This document shows positions 1-9,996 of a DNA stretch of 64,000 bases, piece by piece. The stretch spans positions 3,322,001-3,386,000 of the forward strand of contig NZ_OY769915.1 in NCBI RefSeq assembly GCF_963669205.1, read 5' to 3'. The notes beneath the pieces are model-generated. The model was not told the origin of the DNA. It saw only the letters and a program-made list of their open reading frames with translations, and made no database searches. Source of the DNA: an uncultured Roseibium sp. (GTDB lineage Bacteria > Pseudomonadota > Alphaproteobacteria > Rhizobiales > Stappiaceae). The position numbers were made by a program, and so were the translations under genes. Position 1 is the first letter of the stretch, and every line of letters begins with the position of its first letter.

Positions 1-1
1 C

Positions 2-94
2 ACCCTTTCCGAACAGATGCGCATTGCCTGGGAACAGGGCGAGCTCAAATATGTCTGCATCAAGGCCCGCGAACCCGGCTCTGCAGGCAACTGA
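2..94 (+). CDS. C-terminal end of an unrecognised protein (partial)
   Basis: An open frame enters from the left edge and ends at the TGA at 92-94, giving about 30 residues that finish in EPGSAGN. The sequence is coding-like, but too little is visible to name a family. It lies 33 bp upstream of the DUF4396 gene on the same strand. Confidence 0.5.
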   Translation, partial: TLSEQMRIAWEQGELKYVCIKAREPGSAGN

Positions 95-127
95 GTGAAA
101 GTTGTCACCAGCGCGCAATCCCGTTGA

Positions 128-1084
128 TTGACATTCCGTCAGGGCGACATCACCCTGCCGGACACGCTTGTTGCCATTTTCAAATCGGATGCCCGCATGC
201 TTTCTGGAGCCATGATTGTCTGGTTTGTACTGACCGCGGCGAGCCTGGCATTCGTCATTTGGGATTCGGTCTTCAACGGCGTAACGAGTTGGGTGCAGAA
301 GCTCGCCTGGATCCTCGTCGTCGCGTATACGGGTCCTGTCGGTTGTTTTCTGTATCTCATGAGCTGCCGCCGGCCGTTTCCGGGCGGCCACGACGAATTC
401 ACCCGGAAAACTTGGAAACAGGCGGTCAACAGCGAAATGCATTGTCTTGCCGGCGATGCGACAGGTATTGTCATCGCCGCGTCAATTGTTCCGGTCTTCC
501 ATCTGGCCAACGGGTGGGACAGCGCCGTCGAGTATGTCGCGGGCTTCGTTTGCGGCCTTTTCATCTTCCAGGCCCTGATGATGCGCGGCATGTATGACGG
601 CGACTATTGGAAGGCCGTGCGCAACACCTTCTTCGCCGAAACCATGTCGATGAATTTTGTCATGGCAGGAATGCTGCCGACAATGATCATTCTGGCGAGC
701 TTCTGGCCAGGCTCAACGGAGCCGGCCTCGGCTGAATTCTGGTTCCGCATGAGCATTGCCTCGATCGTGGGACTTGCGACGGCGTACCCCGTCAACTACT
801 GGCTGGTCGCGTCCCATCTGAAACACGGATGCATGACACTGCCTGGCAAGGACACACCTGCCCTGGGCCACCGGTCGCCTGAGCCTGCAATGGATATGTC
901 CGGACAAATGCCGCACATGCAATCAGGGGACCGGCACGAAGGTCACGTGCATTCGAAAATGGCGATGGCACGTTTGCCGTTCCCGGCCCAGGTTGGATTG
1001 ATTGCCGCATCCTTCGCGGTGCTGCTTGCGGCCGGATTGATCACGGGCCTGTTCGTACCGATCCGCTTCGGCATTGCTGGCTGA
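128..1084 (+). CDS. DUF4396-family multi-pass membrane protein
   Basis: The 318-residue protein has several hydrophobic segments (about residues 25-48, 58-80, 115-150, 175-200, 215-235 and 295-315). The central part with EMHCLAGDATGI and the late LKHGCMTLPG resemble the DUF4396 family, whose function is not established. Between the last two membrane segments lies a loop of about 30 residues rich in Met and His (repeats such as MDMSGQMPHM and HEGHVH), which could bind a soft metal such as copper; that is inference. The longest frame starts with TTG at 128. An in-frame ATG at 197 is a possible alternative, and neither has a convincing ribosome binding site. Confidence 0.65.
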   Translation: MTFRQGDITLPDTLVAIFKSDARMLSGAMIVWFVLTAASLAFVIWDSVFNGVTSWVQKLAWILVVAYTGPVGCFLYLMSCRRPFPGGHDEFTRKTWKQAVNSEMHCLAGDATGIVIAASIVPVFHLANGWDSAVEYVAGFVCGLFIFQALMMRGMYDGDYWKAVRNTFFAETMSMNFVMAGMLPTMIILASFWPGSTEPASAEFWFRMSIASIVGLATAYPVNYWLVASHLKHGCMTLPGKDTPALGHRSPEPAMDMSGQMPHMQSGDRHEGHVHSKMAMARLPFPAQVGLIAASFAVLLAAGLITGLFVPIRFGIAG

Positions 1085-1231
1085 GACTGGATTACAGGTC
1101 GCCGATAGCGGCGATAAACGGATGAGATCCCGATATCCTCCCTGCAGCGATTTACATCTTTGCCCTCTCGCGCTAGAGCACGTCCGCAGAAAAGACATCC
1201 CTCAAGACGACAGACGGGTTCGGACGACACC

Positions 1232-2485
1232 ATGAGCGAGTTCAAATCGGATTTCCTGAACGTTCTCTCGGAACGTGGCTTCATTCATCAGATTTCCGAT
1301 CCACAGGGCCTTGACGAACTGTGCGCAAAGGAAACGGTCACAGCCTATATCGGGTTTGATTGCACGGCTCCCAGCCTGCATGCCGGATCGCTCGTCCCCA
1401 TCATGATGCTGCACTGGTTCCAGCAGACGGGACACAGGCCCATCGCGTTGATGGGCGGAGGCACCACCCGCGTCGGTGATCCGTCGGGCAAGGATGAAAG
1501 CCGGAAGATCCTCACCGAAGACTCAATCGAGGAAAACAAGGCCGGCATCCGGAAGGTGTTCGAGAAGCTGCTGCGTTTCGGCGACGGGCCGCGCGATGCC
1601 ATCATGCTCGACAACGCGGACTGGCTCTTGAAGCTGAACTATGTCGACTTCCTGCGCAACATCGGCCGGCACTTTTCGGTCAACCAGATGATCCAGCGCG
1701 ACTCGGTGCGCCTGCGTCTGGAACGCGAGCAGCATCTTTCGTTCCTCGAGTTCAACTACATGCTGCTGCAGGGCTACGATTACCTTGAACTCTACCGGCG
1801 CACAGGCTGCCGTCTCCAGATGGGCGGGTCGGACCAGTGGGGCAACATTCTCTCCGGCACCGATCTCGTCCGCAGGCTCGCGGAGACAGAGGCCTTCGCC
1901 CTCACCTCGCCCTTGCTGACAACCGCTTCGGGCGCGAAGATGGGCAAGACGGCGGCAGGAGCTGTCTGGCTCAACGAGGAACAGCTCTCGGCCTATGACT
2001 ACTGGCAATACTGGCGCAACACCGAAGACGCCGATGTCGACCGTTTCCTGAAACTCTTCACGGTCCTGCCGATGGACGAGATCGCCCGGCTTTCGGCCCT
2101 CGAGGGTTCGGAGATCAACGATGCCAAGAAGATCCTGGCCACGGAAGCAACTGCGCTGATCCACGGACGGGAAAAAGCCGACGAGGCCGCGGAAACTGCA
2201 CGCAAGGCATTTGAAGAAGGCCAGTCCGCCGAAGGCCTGCCGACCGTCGAGATTTCCAGAACCGACCTCGAAGCGGGTATCGGCGTCCTGTCCGCCTTTG
2301 TCACGGCCGGCCTGTGCAGTTCCAACGGCGAAGTGCGCAGGAACATCAAGGGCGGCGCTGTGAAGATCAACGACAAGGGCGAGCAGAACGACAAACGCAT
2401 GCTGGGCATGGGCGATGTATCGGAAGACGGCATCGTGAAGCTTTCGCTCGGCAAGAAGAAGCACGTCCTGCTGAAGCCGGTCTGA
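1232..2485 (+). CDS. tyrS: tyrosyl-tRNA synthetase
   Basis: This 417-residue class I aminoacyl-tRNA synthetase attaches tyrosine to tRNA-Tyr in the cytoplasm. The family's HIGH-type signature appears as SLHAGSL near residue 50. The tyrosine-pocket region contains QGYDYLELY and QMGGSDQWGNI near residue 190. The KMSKS loop appears as GAKMGKT near residue 238. A C-terminal S4 RNA-binding domain is marked by NGEVRRNIKGGAVKIND. The ATG at 1232 (MSEFKSDF) was chosen over the upstream extension because it matches the family's usual N-terminus and length. Confidence 0.96.
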   Translation: MSEFKSDFLNVLSERGFIHQISDPQGLDELCAKETVTAYIGFDCTAPSLHAGSLVPIMMLHWFQQTGHRPIALMGGGTTRVGDPSGKDESRKILTEDSIEENKAGIRKVFEKLLRFGDGPRDAIMLDNADWLLKLNYVDFLRNIGRHFSVNQMIQRDSVRLRLEREQHLSFLEFNYMLLQGYDYLELYRRTGCRLQMGGSDQWGNILSGTDLVRRLAETEAFALTSPLLTTASGAKMGKTAAGAVWLNEEQLSAYDYWQYWRNTEDADVDRFLKLFTVLPMDEIARLSALEGSEINDAKKILATEATALIHGREKADEAAETARKAFEEGQSAEGLPTVEISRTDLEAGIGVLSAFVTAGLCSSNGEVRRNIKGGAVKINDKGEQNDKRMLGMGDVSEDGIVKLSLGKKKHVLLKPV

Positions 2486-2527
2486 GCGGTTCGGCGGGAA
2501 CCGGGACAGACGCCTGGAGATCGATGT

Positions 2528-5500
2528 TCAGTTCTGCTGGAACTCGAACATCCTGCGGAAAATGCCTGGTGCGATCGCGGAGATCGGATTGACCGAAAGC
2601 ACGGGGTCGGACACCGACCCCGAAAGGCGGTAGGTCACGCCGATCAGGCCCTCGCCGGAATTGCCGCCGAGCGCGAAGCCGAGGATCGGTATCTTGGCGA
2701 AGAAATTGTTCAGCGCATAGATCGGCACGAAGGTCCCGCTCAGATTGAGCGTCTGCTCCGTCAGGTTCACCGTTCCACTGACCGTACCGCCCAGAACGTT
2801 GCCCTGCAGCGCGCCGCGCAGGATCGTCATGATGTCGCCGTCGCGGGTGAAGTTGATTTCCATCGTATCGAAATTCGCCGACCCGTCAGACGTCCTGGCC
2901 GTCACGATCCGCGCATCCGGATCCGGGTTCGAGCGCTCCCGATCCCGGATGCTCCTGATGGCCGGGTCTTCCGTAATCCGCAGGGAACGCACCTTGAAAT
3001 CACCGGCCCAGCTGTCCTCGTCCGCCATGGCGACGCTGATGACGCCGCGCCCGCCTTCCATGCGCTCGTAGAAATCGAGAAACTTGAGTGTCGCGCCCGT
3101 GTCGTCGAACTGACCTGTGGCAAGCTGACTTTGACCCTGCTCGACAATCTTGAATTCCAGATCGGAGCCACCGTTGATTTTCCCGCTCAGGTCAGCCGTC
3201 CGGATGCCCTTCGGTCCCGTCTCGACCTTGCCGGAAACGCCCTTGAGTGTCTGTCCGTTGAACCCGGTCACGCTCTGAAGGGACACCGCAATGCGGGCAC
3301 CTTCGGAGAAATCACCTGCGCCCTGGCTGCCGCCCGGGCTCGTCAGGCTCTGAATGAGACCGCGCCCGTCGAACACAGAGCCGGAAAAGATGATGTCGTA
3401 CCGGCCGTTCGCCGTGCGCTGAATCTCGACGTCCGCATCGTCGCCGGGGCGAAGCCTGAAGGTATCGAAGGAAGCGGTCACCAGTTCTCCGGCCTTGGAA
3501 AGCTGCATTGATCCGGAAATGTTTGCGCCCTCCGACGTGAGCCTGAAGTCTCGGACCATCTGTTTTTCATCGGTCTCGATCAGTTTGAAGGTCGCGGTTG
3601 CGGGCACACCCCTTGCCTTCTCCCAGCCGAGCGCTTCAAGAACAACCTTGCATTTGGTCAGATCGACCGAGAAATCCTGTCCGTCGCTTCTCCCTGTCAC
3701 GCTGAGAACAAGGTCACCGTCGAGAAATGCGGTGAGGTCGATCCCCTTCTGCTTCAGCTGATCCGCGGTGACCGAGACGACGACATCCTGCTTGCCGGCA
3801 ACGCCGGATTCGCCAAGCGGCACCACCAGATCGATATCGGCATCGAGGCCGTCGAGAACCCCGTTCCCGGTGATGGCGACCTGTTCGGGCGTTGCATCGA
3901 TCTCAACATCCGCGTTTTCGATCGTGCGGCCCATGATGGGATTTTCGTCGGTGAAATCGTCGAGCGCTCCGGTGACACGCCATGAGACATCATCGAGGCT
4001 GATGCCCTTGGCGAGCGGAAAGCGCGCCACGACATCAATGCTGCCGTCTCCGCTCGCGCCGCCCGTCTTGAGGCCTGCGCGGTCAATCACATTCAACGGG
4101 TTGCTGTTTGCCACGGTTGCCAGTTCACCGATGCCGCCTTCCACTTTCGCCTCGATCTTGGCCGTTTTTCCATCGCGAAGCGGCAAATTGTAGATCTCAA
4201 AGATGCTTTGCGGCACCGCGACGTTGCCGCCTTCGGCGGTCTGCGCCACGCCGCCGTCAGCGCGCACGGTCAGCACTTCACCCGCCACCTTGAGCGATCC
4301 GGTCAGGTCCGACACCTGCGGCAAGTCTCCGAACGGCGTAACTGCACCACCGCTGAAGGTTGCATCCATGAGCATGTCGTCGCCGGACCAGCCGGCGTCC
4401 GGGTCCCGGTGGTTGAAGGCGGGAGGCCGGATTGCCGCGCTATAGGTGAAGTCTTCGATCAGCCCCGCCTTTATATTGTCCGCCACCCAGCGGCGAGCGG
4501 GCGGGACAAGCGTGATCGGCCAGACCTGCTTTGCCGTTGCGATGGGTATGTTCTCACCGGACGCGGCGATGGCAACGTAGGGACCCTGATCGGTAATCTC
4601 GATGGACGCAACCAGCTGCGCGATCGCCTTGCCGGCCTTCGCGATGAACCGGTCAATGGATATCACCCGGTCGAGCGGATTGAAGCGCGCCCTGATCTTC
4701 ACGCCGTCCAGCATCTGCGGTGCTTCACTGACATCCGCCGAACCGAACTGCGGATAGTCCGACGTGAGACCGATTATCCAATCGTTGGAGCCCTCTTCTC
4801 CCGGTTCGACAAGTCCGGAAAAGTAGATGCGCGTGTTGCCACGGATCACGTGGGACTTCGTGATTTCAATTGCGCTCTGTCCGGCATTGAACAGCAGCGA
4901 AAGCGCAGCGTCGTCAAAGGCGACAAGTGTTTTGCCAAGCTGGAACCAGCCGTTCTGCACCCTTGCGACCGCGTTTGCGGACAGGAATTTGCCGTTACCG
5001 TCAAGCTTCGTCTCGACTTTCGCCGATGCAGGCAGACCGAAACCCTTGCCGTGTCTGTCCAGGGTCGCCGGACCGAGCAGCTCGGCAAGGGTTATTCCAT
5101 TGACGACGATACCGATGGTCTTTTCCGACCCGCCTTCGGGCGCACTGCGCGCCAGTTGCAGGCGCCAGGTGGAAACGTTGCCCGATACTTTTGCGCTCGC
5201 ACGGATGACGCGGCGGTCGCTTCGAACGACATCGGCATCAATTCCGTCAAACAGGCGCGGCTTGGCTCCCGTAAGCTCGAACGTGCCGTTGCGAATTGAA
5301 ACGTGCCTCAGGCCACGCCTGGAAAACTGATCGTCAACGACATCACTCATGCGGTCGACCGCCTCCATGAGAGGGCCGATCTCGGGCAATTTCGCCTGGC
5401 CTCCCTTGAGCGCGACCGTCACCCGCGGCTGGACGAGGCGAAGCGACGAAAACCGGAGCTTGCCTTCAAGCAGGGCATCCGGATCTAGCGGAACAACCAG

Positions 5501-5893
5501 TTCAGGAAAGAGGATCGTGACGGGAGCCGGTCCGTCGATTTCCAGCTTCGCCTCTTCCAGGATGAATTCGATACCGTCTTCAGCGGTAAAATCGATACTG
5601 CCCTGCTTTATTGCGAGCTCCAGCGGCCCGCGTGTTGCCTGAGAAGCCAGAACGCTGCCAAGAAAGGGAATACGGACCGGGCCGGAGGCAAACAGCACGA
5701 CCAGCCCCGCCGTCACGCAAACCAGAAGTCCGAGAGCGACAAACCAATAGCGTTTGCGAACGGTCTTTCGCGCCGTTTTGGTCAATTTGGTGCCGCCAGA
5801 TCTTCCAAACAAATTCGGTCCATTCTCCTGACTTGCCAAAGCGGACAGGCGCTGTTGCGCTGCGCCGACACAAATACATGTTCTAGCGCGCAT
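2528..5893 (-). CDS. AsmA/YhdP-like giant envelope protein (DUF3971-type)
   Basis: A protein of about 1,120 residues with one N-terminal membrane anchor (YWFVALGLLVCVTAGLVVLF) followed by a long beta-rich body. It ends with a region like the AsmA C-terminal domain (SGTVNLTEQTLNLSGTFVP, then GVTYRLSGSVSDP). This architecture matches the YhdP/TamB/AsmA superfamily, which forms envelope-spanning bridges implicated in lipid transport. The ATG at 5893 was chosen; the frame is open further upstream. The gene is divergent from bcp, with about 120 bp of shared promoter region. Confidence 0.8.
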   Translation of the reverse strand: MRARTCICVGAAQQRLSALASQENGPNLFGRSGGTKLTKTARKTVRKRYWFVALGLLVCVTAGLVVLFASGPVRIPFLGSVLASQATRGPLELAIKQGSIDFTAEDGIEFILEEAKLEIDGPAPVTILFPELVVPLDPDALLEGKLRFSSLRLVQPRVTVALKGGQAKLPEIGPLMEAVDRMSDVVDDQFSRRGLRHVSIRNGTFELTGAKPRLFDGIDADVVRSDRRVIRASAKVSGNVSTWRLQLARSAPEGGSEKTIGIVVNGITLAELLGPATLDRHGKGFGLPASAKVETKLDGNGKFLSANAVARVQNGWFQLGKTLVAFDDAALSLLFNAGQSAIEITKSHVIRGNTRIYFSGLVEPGEEGSNDWIIGLTSDYPQFGSADVSEAPQMLDGVKIRARFNPLDRVISIDRFIAKAGKAIAQLVASIEITDQGPYVAIAASGENIPIATAKQVWPITLVPPARRWVADNIKAGLIEDFTYSAAIRPPAFNHRDPDAGWSGDDMLMDATFSGGAVTPFGDLPQVSDLTGSLKVAGEVLTVRADGGVAQTAEGGNVAVPQSIFEIYNLPLRDGKTAKIEAKVEGGIGELATVANSNPLNVIDRAGLKTGGASGDGSIDVVARFPLAKGISLDDVSWRVTGALDDFTDENPIMGRTIENADVEIDATPEQVAITGNGVLDGLDADIDLVVPLGESGVAGKQDVVVSVTADQLKQKGIDLTAFLDGDLVLSVTGRSDGQDFSVDLTKCKVVLEALGWEKARGVPATATFKLIETDEKQMVRDFRLTSEGANISGSMQLSKAGELVTASFDTFRLRPGDDADVEIQRTANGRYDIIFSGSVFDGRGLIQSLTSPGGSQGAGDFSEGARIAVSLQSVTGFNGQTLKGVSGKVETGPKGIRTADLSGKINGGSDLEFKIVEQGQSQLATGQFDDTGATLKFLDFYERMEGGRGVISVAMADEDSWAGDFKVRSLRITEDPAIRSIRDRERSNPDPDARIVTARTSDGSANFDTMEINFTRDGDIMTILRGALQGNVLGGTVSGTVNLTEQTLNLSGTFVPIYALNNFFAKIPILGFALGGNSGEGLIGVTYRLSGSVSDPVLSVNPISAIAPGIFRRMFEFQQN

Positions 5894-6012
5894 TGAACGA
5901 GTCGCAACGCGACCTATGATACTTCGAAAGTTGGGACAAAATCGACTGCTGCTTGCGCAGCCGCTTTCCGGTTCCGGCAAGAACGCACAAATTATGACGG
6001 AAGGATGACAGG

Positions 6013-6480
6013 ATGCAGGAACTCGCCATCGGAGATGCGGCGCCGGACTTCGACCTTGAAGGCGACGGAGGCGGACGGATCGCCCTGAGCGACCTCAAGG
6101 GAAACCCGGTGGTGCTGTATTTCTACCCGAAAGACAACACGCCGGGCTGCACAAAGGAAGCGATTGCCTTCTCGGAACTGATCGGAGAATTCAGAAATAT
6201 CGGCACGACGATTGTCGGCGTGTCACCCGACTCCGCCAAAAAACACGATAATTTTATTGCCAAACACAATCTGGCGGTCCGGCTCGGCGCGGACACCGAA
6301 ACGCAGACGGCCGAGGGGTATGGCGTGTGGGTGGAAAAATCCATGTACGGCAAGAAGTACATGGGTGTGGAACGCTCGACCTTTCTAATAGACAAGGACG
6401 GAAAGATCGCCCAGATCTGGCGAAAGGTGAAAGTGCCCGGTCACGCGGATGCCGTGCTGGAAGCTGCCAGGGCACTCTGA
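6013..6480 (+). CDS. bcp: BCP-type thioredoxin-fold peroxiredoxin with a single cysteine
   Basis: A 155-residue AhpC/TSA-family protein of the bacterioferritin comigratory protein group, which reduces hydroperoxides in the cytoplasm. The peroxidatic cysteine is Cys46 in the motif YPKDNTPGCTKEA. In E. coli BCP a second cysteine sits five residues later; here that position is isoleucine, and no other cysteine occurs in the protein. It is therefore expected to work as a 1-Cys enzyme that needs an external thiol. An ATG with upstream GGATGACAGG defines the start. A DUF455 gene follows 38 bp downstream. Confidence 0.92.
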   Translation: MQELAIGDAAPDFDLEGDGGGRIALSDLKGNPVVLYFYPKDNTPGCTKEAIAFSELIGEFRNIGTTIVGVSPDSAKKHDNFIAKHNLAVRLGADTETQTAEGYGVWVEKSMYGKKYMGVERSTFLIDKDGKIAQIWRKVKVPGHADAVLEAARAL

Positions 6481-6518
6481 CCAGACGTACCTATGTCGAC
6501 GATGTAACCGGGACCACG

Positions 6519-7355
6519 ATGAAATCTGAAAAGACGCCACCAGCACCGCCGACACTCGTCGCTGGAGCCAGAGCCATCGTTTCGGCCCCGGATGTGTCGG
6601 AAAAGGTGCGGCTGGCCTACCAGGTGTCGAAAGCCTGGTTCGGCAGAGAGCTTGCCATAGGCTCCCCGTCCAGGGACGGTCTCATGCCGGACCGCCCCGG
6701 ACGGCCCGACAGCCCCGAATTGCGGGCACCGCGCGACATGCCCAAGCGAAGCCTGACTGGCAAGGCCGGCCGTCTCGCCCTGCTTCATTCCCTGGCGCAT
6801 ATCGAATTGAACGCCGTCGATCTGACCTGGGATCTGGTCGGGCGCTTCGCCCATGTCCGCCTGCCGCGCACCTACTATGATGATTGGGTCCGGGTCGGCC
6901 TTGAAGAGGCCAAGCATTTCTCGATGCTGCAGGACAGGCTCGCGAGACTGGATGCCGCCTATGGCGACCTGCCGGCCCACGACGGGCTTTGGCAGGCGGC
7001 CCAGGACACGGGTCATGACCTAGCCGCGCGCCTGGCGATCATTCCGCTCGTCCTGGAGGCGCGCGGCCTCGACATTACGCCACCGATGATCGAAAAGGCG
7101 CGCAAGTCGGGAGATGACGACACGGCGAAGTGCCTGGAAGTCATCTACCGGGATGAAAAAAACCACGTTGCTTTCGGTGCAAAGTGGTTCCGATTCTTGT
7201 GCGACAGGCAGGGAATCACCCCGGAACCGGCATTCCACGCATTCGTCAGAAAGCACTTTCGTGGCAGTTTGAAACCGCCTTTTAATGATCGGGCAAGATC
7301 CGAAGCAGGGCTAACCCCCGGATTTTACAAGCCTCTCGCTCCTATCACGGGTTAA
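6519..7355 (+). CDS. DUF455 ferritin-like family protein
   Basis: A 278-residue protein matching DUF455, a ferritin-like helical family with a probable di-metal site and no settled function. The likely metal-binding signatures are HSLAHIELNAVDL near residue 95, GLEEAKHF near 130, and YRDEKNHVAFG near 212, which gives the repeated E...ExxH pattern of ferritin-like bundles. The ATG at 6519 follows the bcp stop by 38 bp, so the two are probably co-transcribed; a longer frame would run back into bcp and was rejected. Confidence 0.82.
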   Translation: MKSEKTPPAPPTLVAGARAIVSAPDVSEKVRLAYQVSKAWFGRELAIGSPSRDGLMPDRPGRPDSPELRAPRDMPKRSLTGKAGRLALLHSLAHIELNAVDLTWDLVGRFAHVRLPRTYYDDWVRVGLEEAKHFSMLQDRLARLDAAYGDLPAHDGLWQAAQDTGHDLAARLAIIPLVLEARGLDITPPMIEKARKSGDDDTAKCLEVIYRDEKNHVAFGAKWFRFLCDRQGITPEPAFHAFVRKHFRGSLKPPFNDRARSEAGLTPGFYKPLAPITG

Positions 7356-7445
7356 AATTAGTCCCGATGCAGACGATTTATTAACCTTACCAAATTCTAA
7401 TCATCACCAGTTTATTTGCAGAATGCAGACAGTGACTGAGTGATC

Positions 7446-8795
7446 ATGCAACAAAGTCAGAAATCGCAGCGACCGCCTAACGGGCCAAGAATGGCGACGC
7501 ACCACGCGTCTTTGAACCGGGTTGAAAAGTCCACCACGTATAGCGTGCGCCCCATGCACCTGATTTGCGGGGCACTTGCATGTGTCGCCGCGACGCTGGG
7601 TGTCAGCGGATCCGCAGCCTATTACCTGATGCGAAGCGACGTGATGGCCGAAGCGAGCGCCGAACGCACCGAGCTCGTACTCGAGTACCAGGACCATATT
7701 GACCGGTTAAGAGCCGAAATCGAAAAACTCACCAGCCGTCAGATGGTCGATCGTGAAACCGTAGAGATCCAGGTCATGGACGTGCTGCGCCGCCAGCAGG
7801 ATCTCAACCAGCGCCATGCGATCGTGGCGGATCTCGTGGCGCGGGCTGAAAGCATCGGCATATATCTCAGCAACGACAAGCCCCTTCCCCCGCCGAAACC
7901 TTCGCTGGATGCACGCGAGCTCGCTACCATTGGAACCAGCGACAAATCAGCCATCGGTGGCGAGAGCGAGTTGATCGACGAACCGGTCAAGGCCCTGGGA
8001 CTTCGCGAAACAACGACCAGAAGCGTCGATCCGCTTTCGATCCTTCAACAGACGGCACCGCAGCCCGAGGCACGGACCACCGTAAAAAAAAACACTGAAA
8101 AACGGGCTGCCCTCGACGCCGTGAAGGCTGACATTTCCGAGATGGACGTCGAGAGCACCGCGGCCGTCGACACGATCACGGTCGCGACCGAAAGCCGGAT
8201 CGAGGATATCCTCAGCATCACCAAGTCGATCGCGCCGTCGATAAATGATGCCCTGCGTGACAACAGTTCGATCGGCGGGCCGTTCACGCCCATCTCGCAC
8301 AAGACGTTTCCGGAGCGTCTGAGACGCGCCGACAGTGCGCTGGAAACACTGCGCCGCGTGAAGTTCGCAGCGCTCAGGCTCCCCGTGAAACGTCCGGTTC
8401 GCAACGGAACGATTTCAAGCAACTACGGTCCGCGCGTGGATCCGTTCCTGCGGCGACTAGCGATGCATACGGGAATTGACTTCAAGGCACCGTACGGGGC
8501 GCGGGTCTACGCGACGGCGCCCGGCACGGTCTTGACCGCCAAGTGGAATGGCGGTTACGGCAAGATGATCGAAATCAGACATGCCAACGGTTTTGTGACG
8601 CGATATGCGCATCTCAGCCGCATGCAGGTCGCAGAAGGTGACCACGTGCTCGCCGGCGACCTGATCGGCAATATCGGATCGACAGGCCGGTCGACCGGCC
8701 CGCACCTGCACTACGAGATCCGCCGTCATGACAAGCCGCACAATCCAGGTGCCTTCCTGACGGCAGGCAACAAGTTGACCGAGCTGTCTCTTTGA
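7446..8795 (+). CDS. membrane-anchored M23 (LytM) peptidoglycan endopeptidase
   Basis: A 449-residue envelope protein. One transmembrane segment at about residues 38-60 is followed by a coiled coil (about 65-120), a linker, and a C-terminal LytM domain. The zinc-site residues of active M23 enzymes are present: His341 and Asp345 in MHTGIDF, and His420/His422 in PHLHYEIR. It is therefore predicted to be an active D,D-endopeptidase rather than an EnvC-like activator. An in-frame GTG at 7440 is an alternative start. It converges on prfB. Confidence 0.9.
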   Translation: MQQSQKSQRPPNGPRMATHHASLNRVEKSTTYSVRPMHLICGALACVAATLGVSGSAAYYLMRSDVMAEASAERTELVLEYQDHIDRLRAEIEKLTSRQMVDRETVEIQVMDVLRRQQDLNQRHAIVADLVARAESIGIYLSNDKPLPPPKPSLDARELATIGTSDKSAIGGESELIDEPVKALGLRETTTRSVDPLSILQQTAPQPEARTTVKKNTEKRAALDAVKADISEMDVESTAAVDTITVATESRIEDILSITKSIAPSINDALRDNSSIGGPFTPISHKTFPERLRRADSALETLRRVKFAALRLPVKRPVRNGTISSNYGPRVDPFLRRLAMHTGIDFKAPYGARVYATAPGTVLTAKWNGGYGKMIEIRHANGFVTRYAHLSRMQVAEGDHVLAGDLIGNIGSTGRSTGPHLHYEIRRHDKPHNPGAFLTAGNKLTELSL

Positions 8796-8841
8796 AAAAC
8801 GGGGCCTTGCGCCCCGTTCGCCCTCAATCTGATCGTTCGGA

Positions 8842-9973
8842 TCAGTCGATATCGTCGACTTCCACCGGTTCACCGCCAAAGACGCGCTGCGCCAATGCGG
8901 CCTCCATGAACTTGTCGAGATCCCCGTCCAGCACATCGCCGGGAGATGTGCTCTCCGCTCCGGTGCGCAAGTCCTTCACCAACTGGTAGGGCTGCAGAAC
9001 GTAGGAGCGGATCTGGTGTCCCCAGCCGATATCCGTCTTGGACGCAGCTTCGGCATTCGCCGCTTCCTCGCGCTTTTTCAACTCGGCTTCATAAAGCCGC
9101 GCCTTCAGCATGCCCCAGGCGGTCGCCCGGTTCTTGTGCTGGGATCTTTCCGACTGGCACTGGACGACGATGCCGGTCGGCTGGTGCGTGATCCGCACCG
9201 CCGAGTCCGTCGTGTTGACGTGCTGTCCACCTGCGCCCGACGCGCGATAGGTGTCGATCCTGCAGTCGCTCTCGTTGACGTCGATCTCGATCGAATCGTC
9301 GATCACCGGGTACACCCAGGCACTTGAGAAACTGGTATGGCGCCGCGCATTGCTGTCATAGGGCGAGATGCGCACAAGCCGGTGGACGCCCGATTCCGTT
9401 TTCAGCCAGCCATAGGCGTTCTCGCCCTTGATGAGCAGCGTCGCGGACTTGATCCCGGCTTCCTCGCCGTCGCTGTAGGCGGGCACTTCGACCTTGAAGC
9501 CGTGCTTTTCCGCCCATCTCCGGTACATCCTGAGAAGCATCGACGCCCAGTCCTGGCTTTCCGTGCCGCCGGCACCGGAATTGATCTCCAGATAGGCGTC
9601 GTTGCCGTCGGCTTCGCCGGACAGGAGCGAGTTGAGTTGCAGCTGGTTGACCTTGTCCTTGAGGCCCCGAAGGGCGTCTTCGGCGTCCTCGATGACGTCC
9701 TTGTCGTCTTCCATCTCGCCGAGTTCGATCAGCTCGATATTGTCCGCAAGGTCCTGTTCCAGGCCCTTGACGCCTGTAATGCCATCATCGAGCTGCTGAC
9801 GTTCGCGCATGAGTTTCTGCGCCTTCGACGGGTCGTTCCAGAGACCGGGATCTTCTGAAAGGGCGTTCAGTTCTTCCAATCGGACAAGAGCCTGATCCCA
9901 GTCAAAGATGCCTCCTCAGCAGGCTTATGGCCTGCTTGATTTCATCAACGATCGCTTCCATTTCGGCGCGCAT
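8842..9973 (-). CDS. prfB: peptide chain release factor 2, expressed by +1 programmed frameshift
   Basis: RF2 recognises UGA and UAA and triggers peptide release. The gene is split: a 23-codon first frame starts at the ATG at 9973 (MRAEMEAIVDEIKQ) and ends at an in-frame UGA at 9904-9902. The remaining 353 codons are in the +1 frame, beginning with GAC at 9903, for 376 residues in total. The GGQ peptidyl-transferase motif is present (GAGGQHVNTTDS). The stop-codon-reading tripeptide is SPY (RISPYDSNARRH) rather than E. coli SPF. An apparent TTG start at 9879 is an artefact of the frameshift. Confidence 0.95.
9901..9916 (-). promoter_or_regulatory. prfB +1 frameshift signal
   Basis: On the minus strand a Shine-Dalgarno-like AGGAGG (9916-9911) lies three bases before the slippery codon CTT, which is followed by the UGA stop and a C. 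This matches the classic prfB autoregulatory arrangement, in which slow UGA decoding by scarce RF2 lets the ribosome slip by one base. Confidence 0.93.
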
Positions 9974-9996
9974 CGGATACCTCGCTGTAGTGTGAG

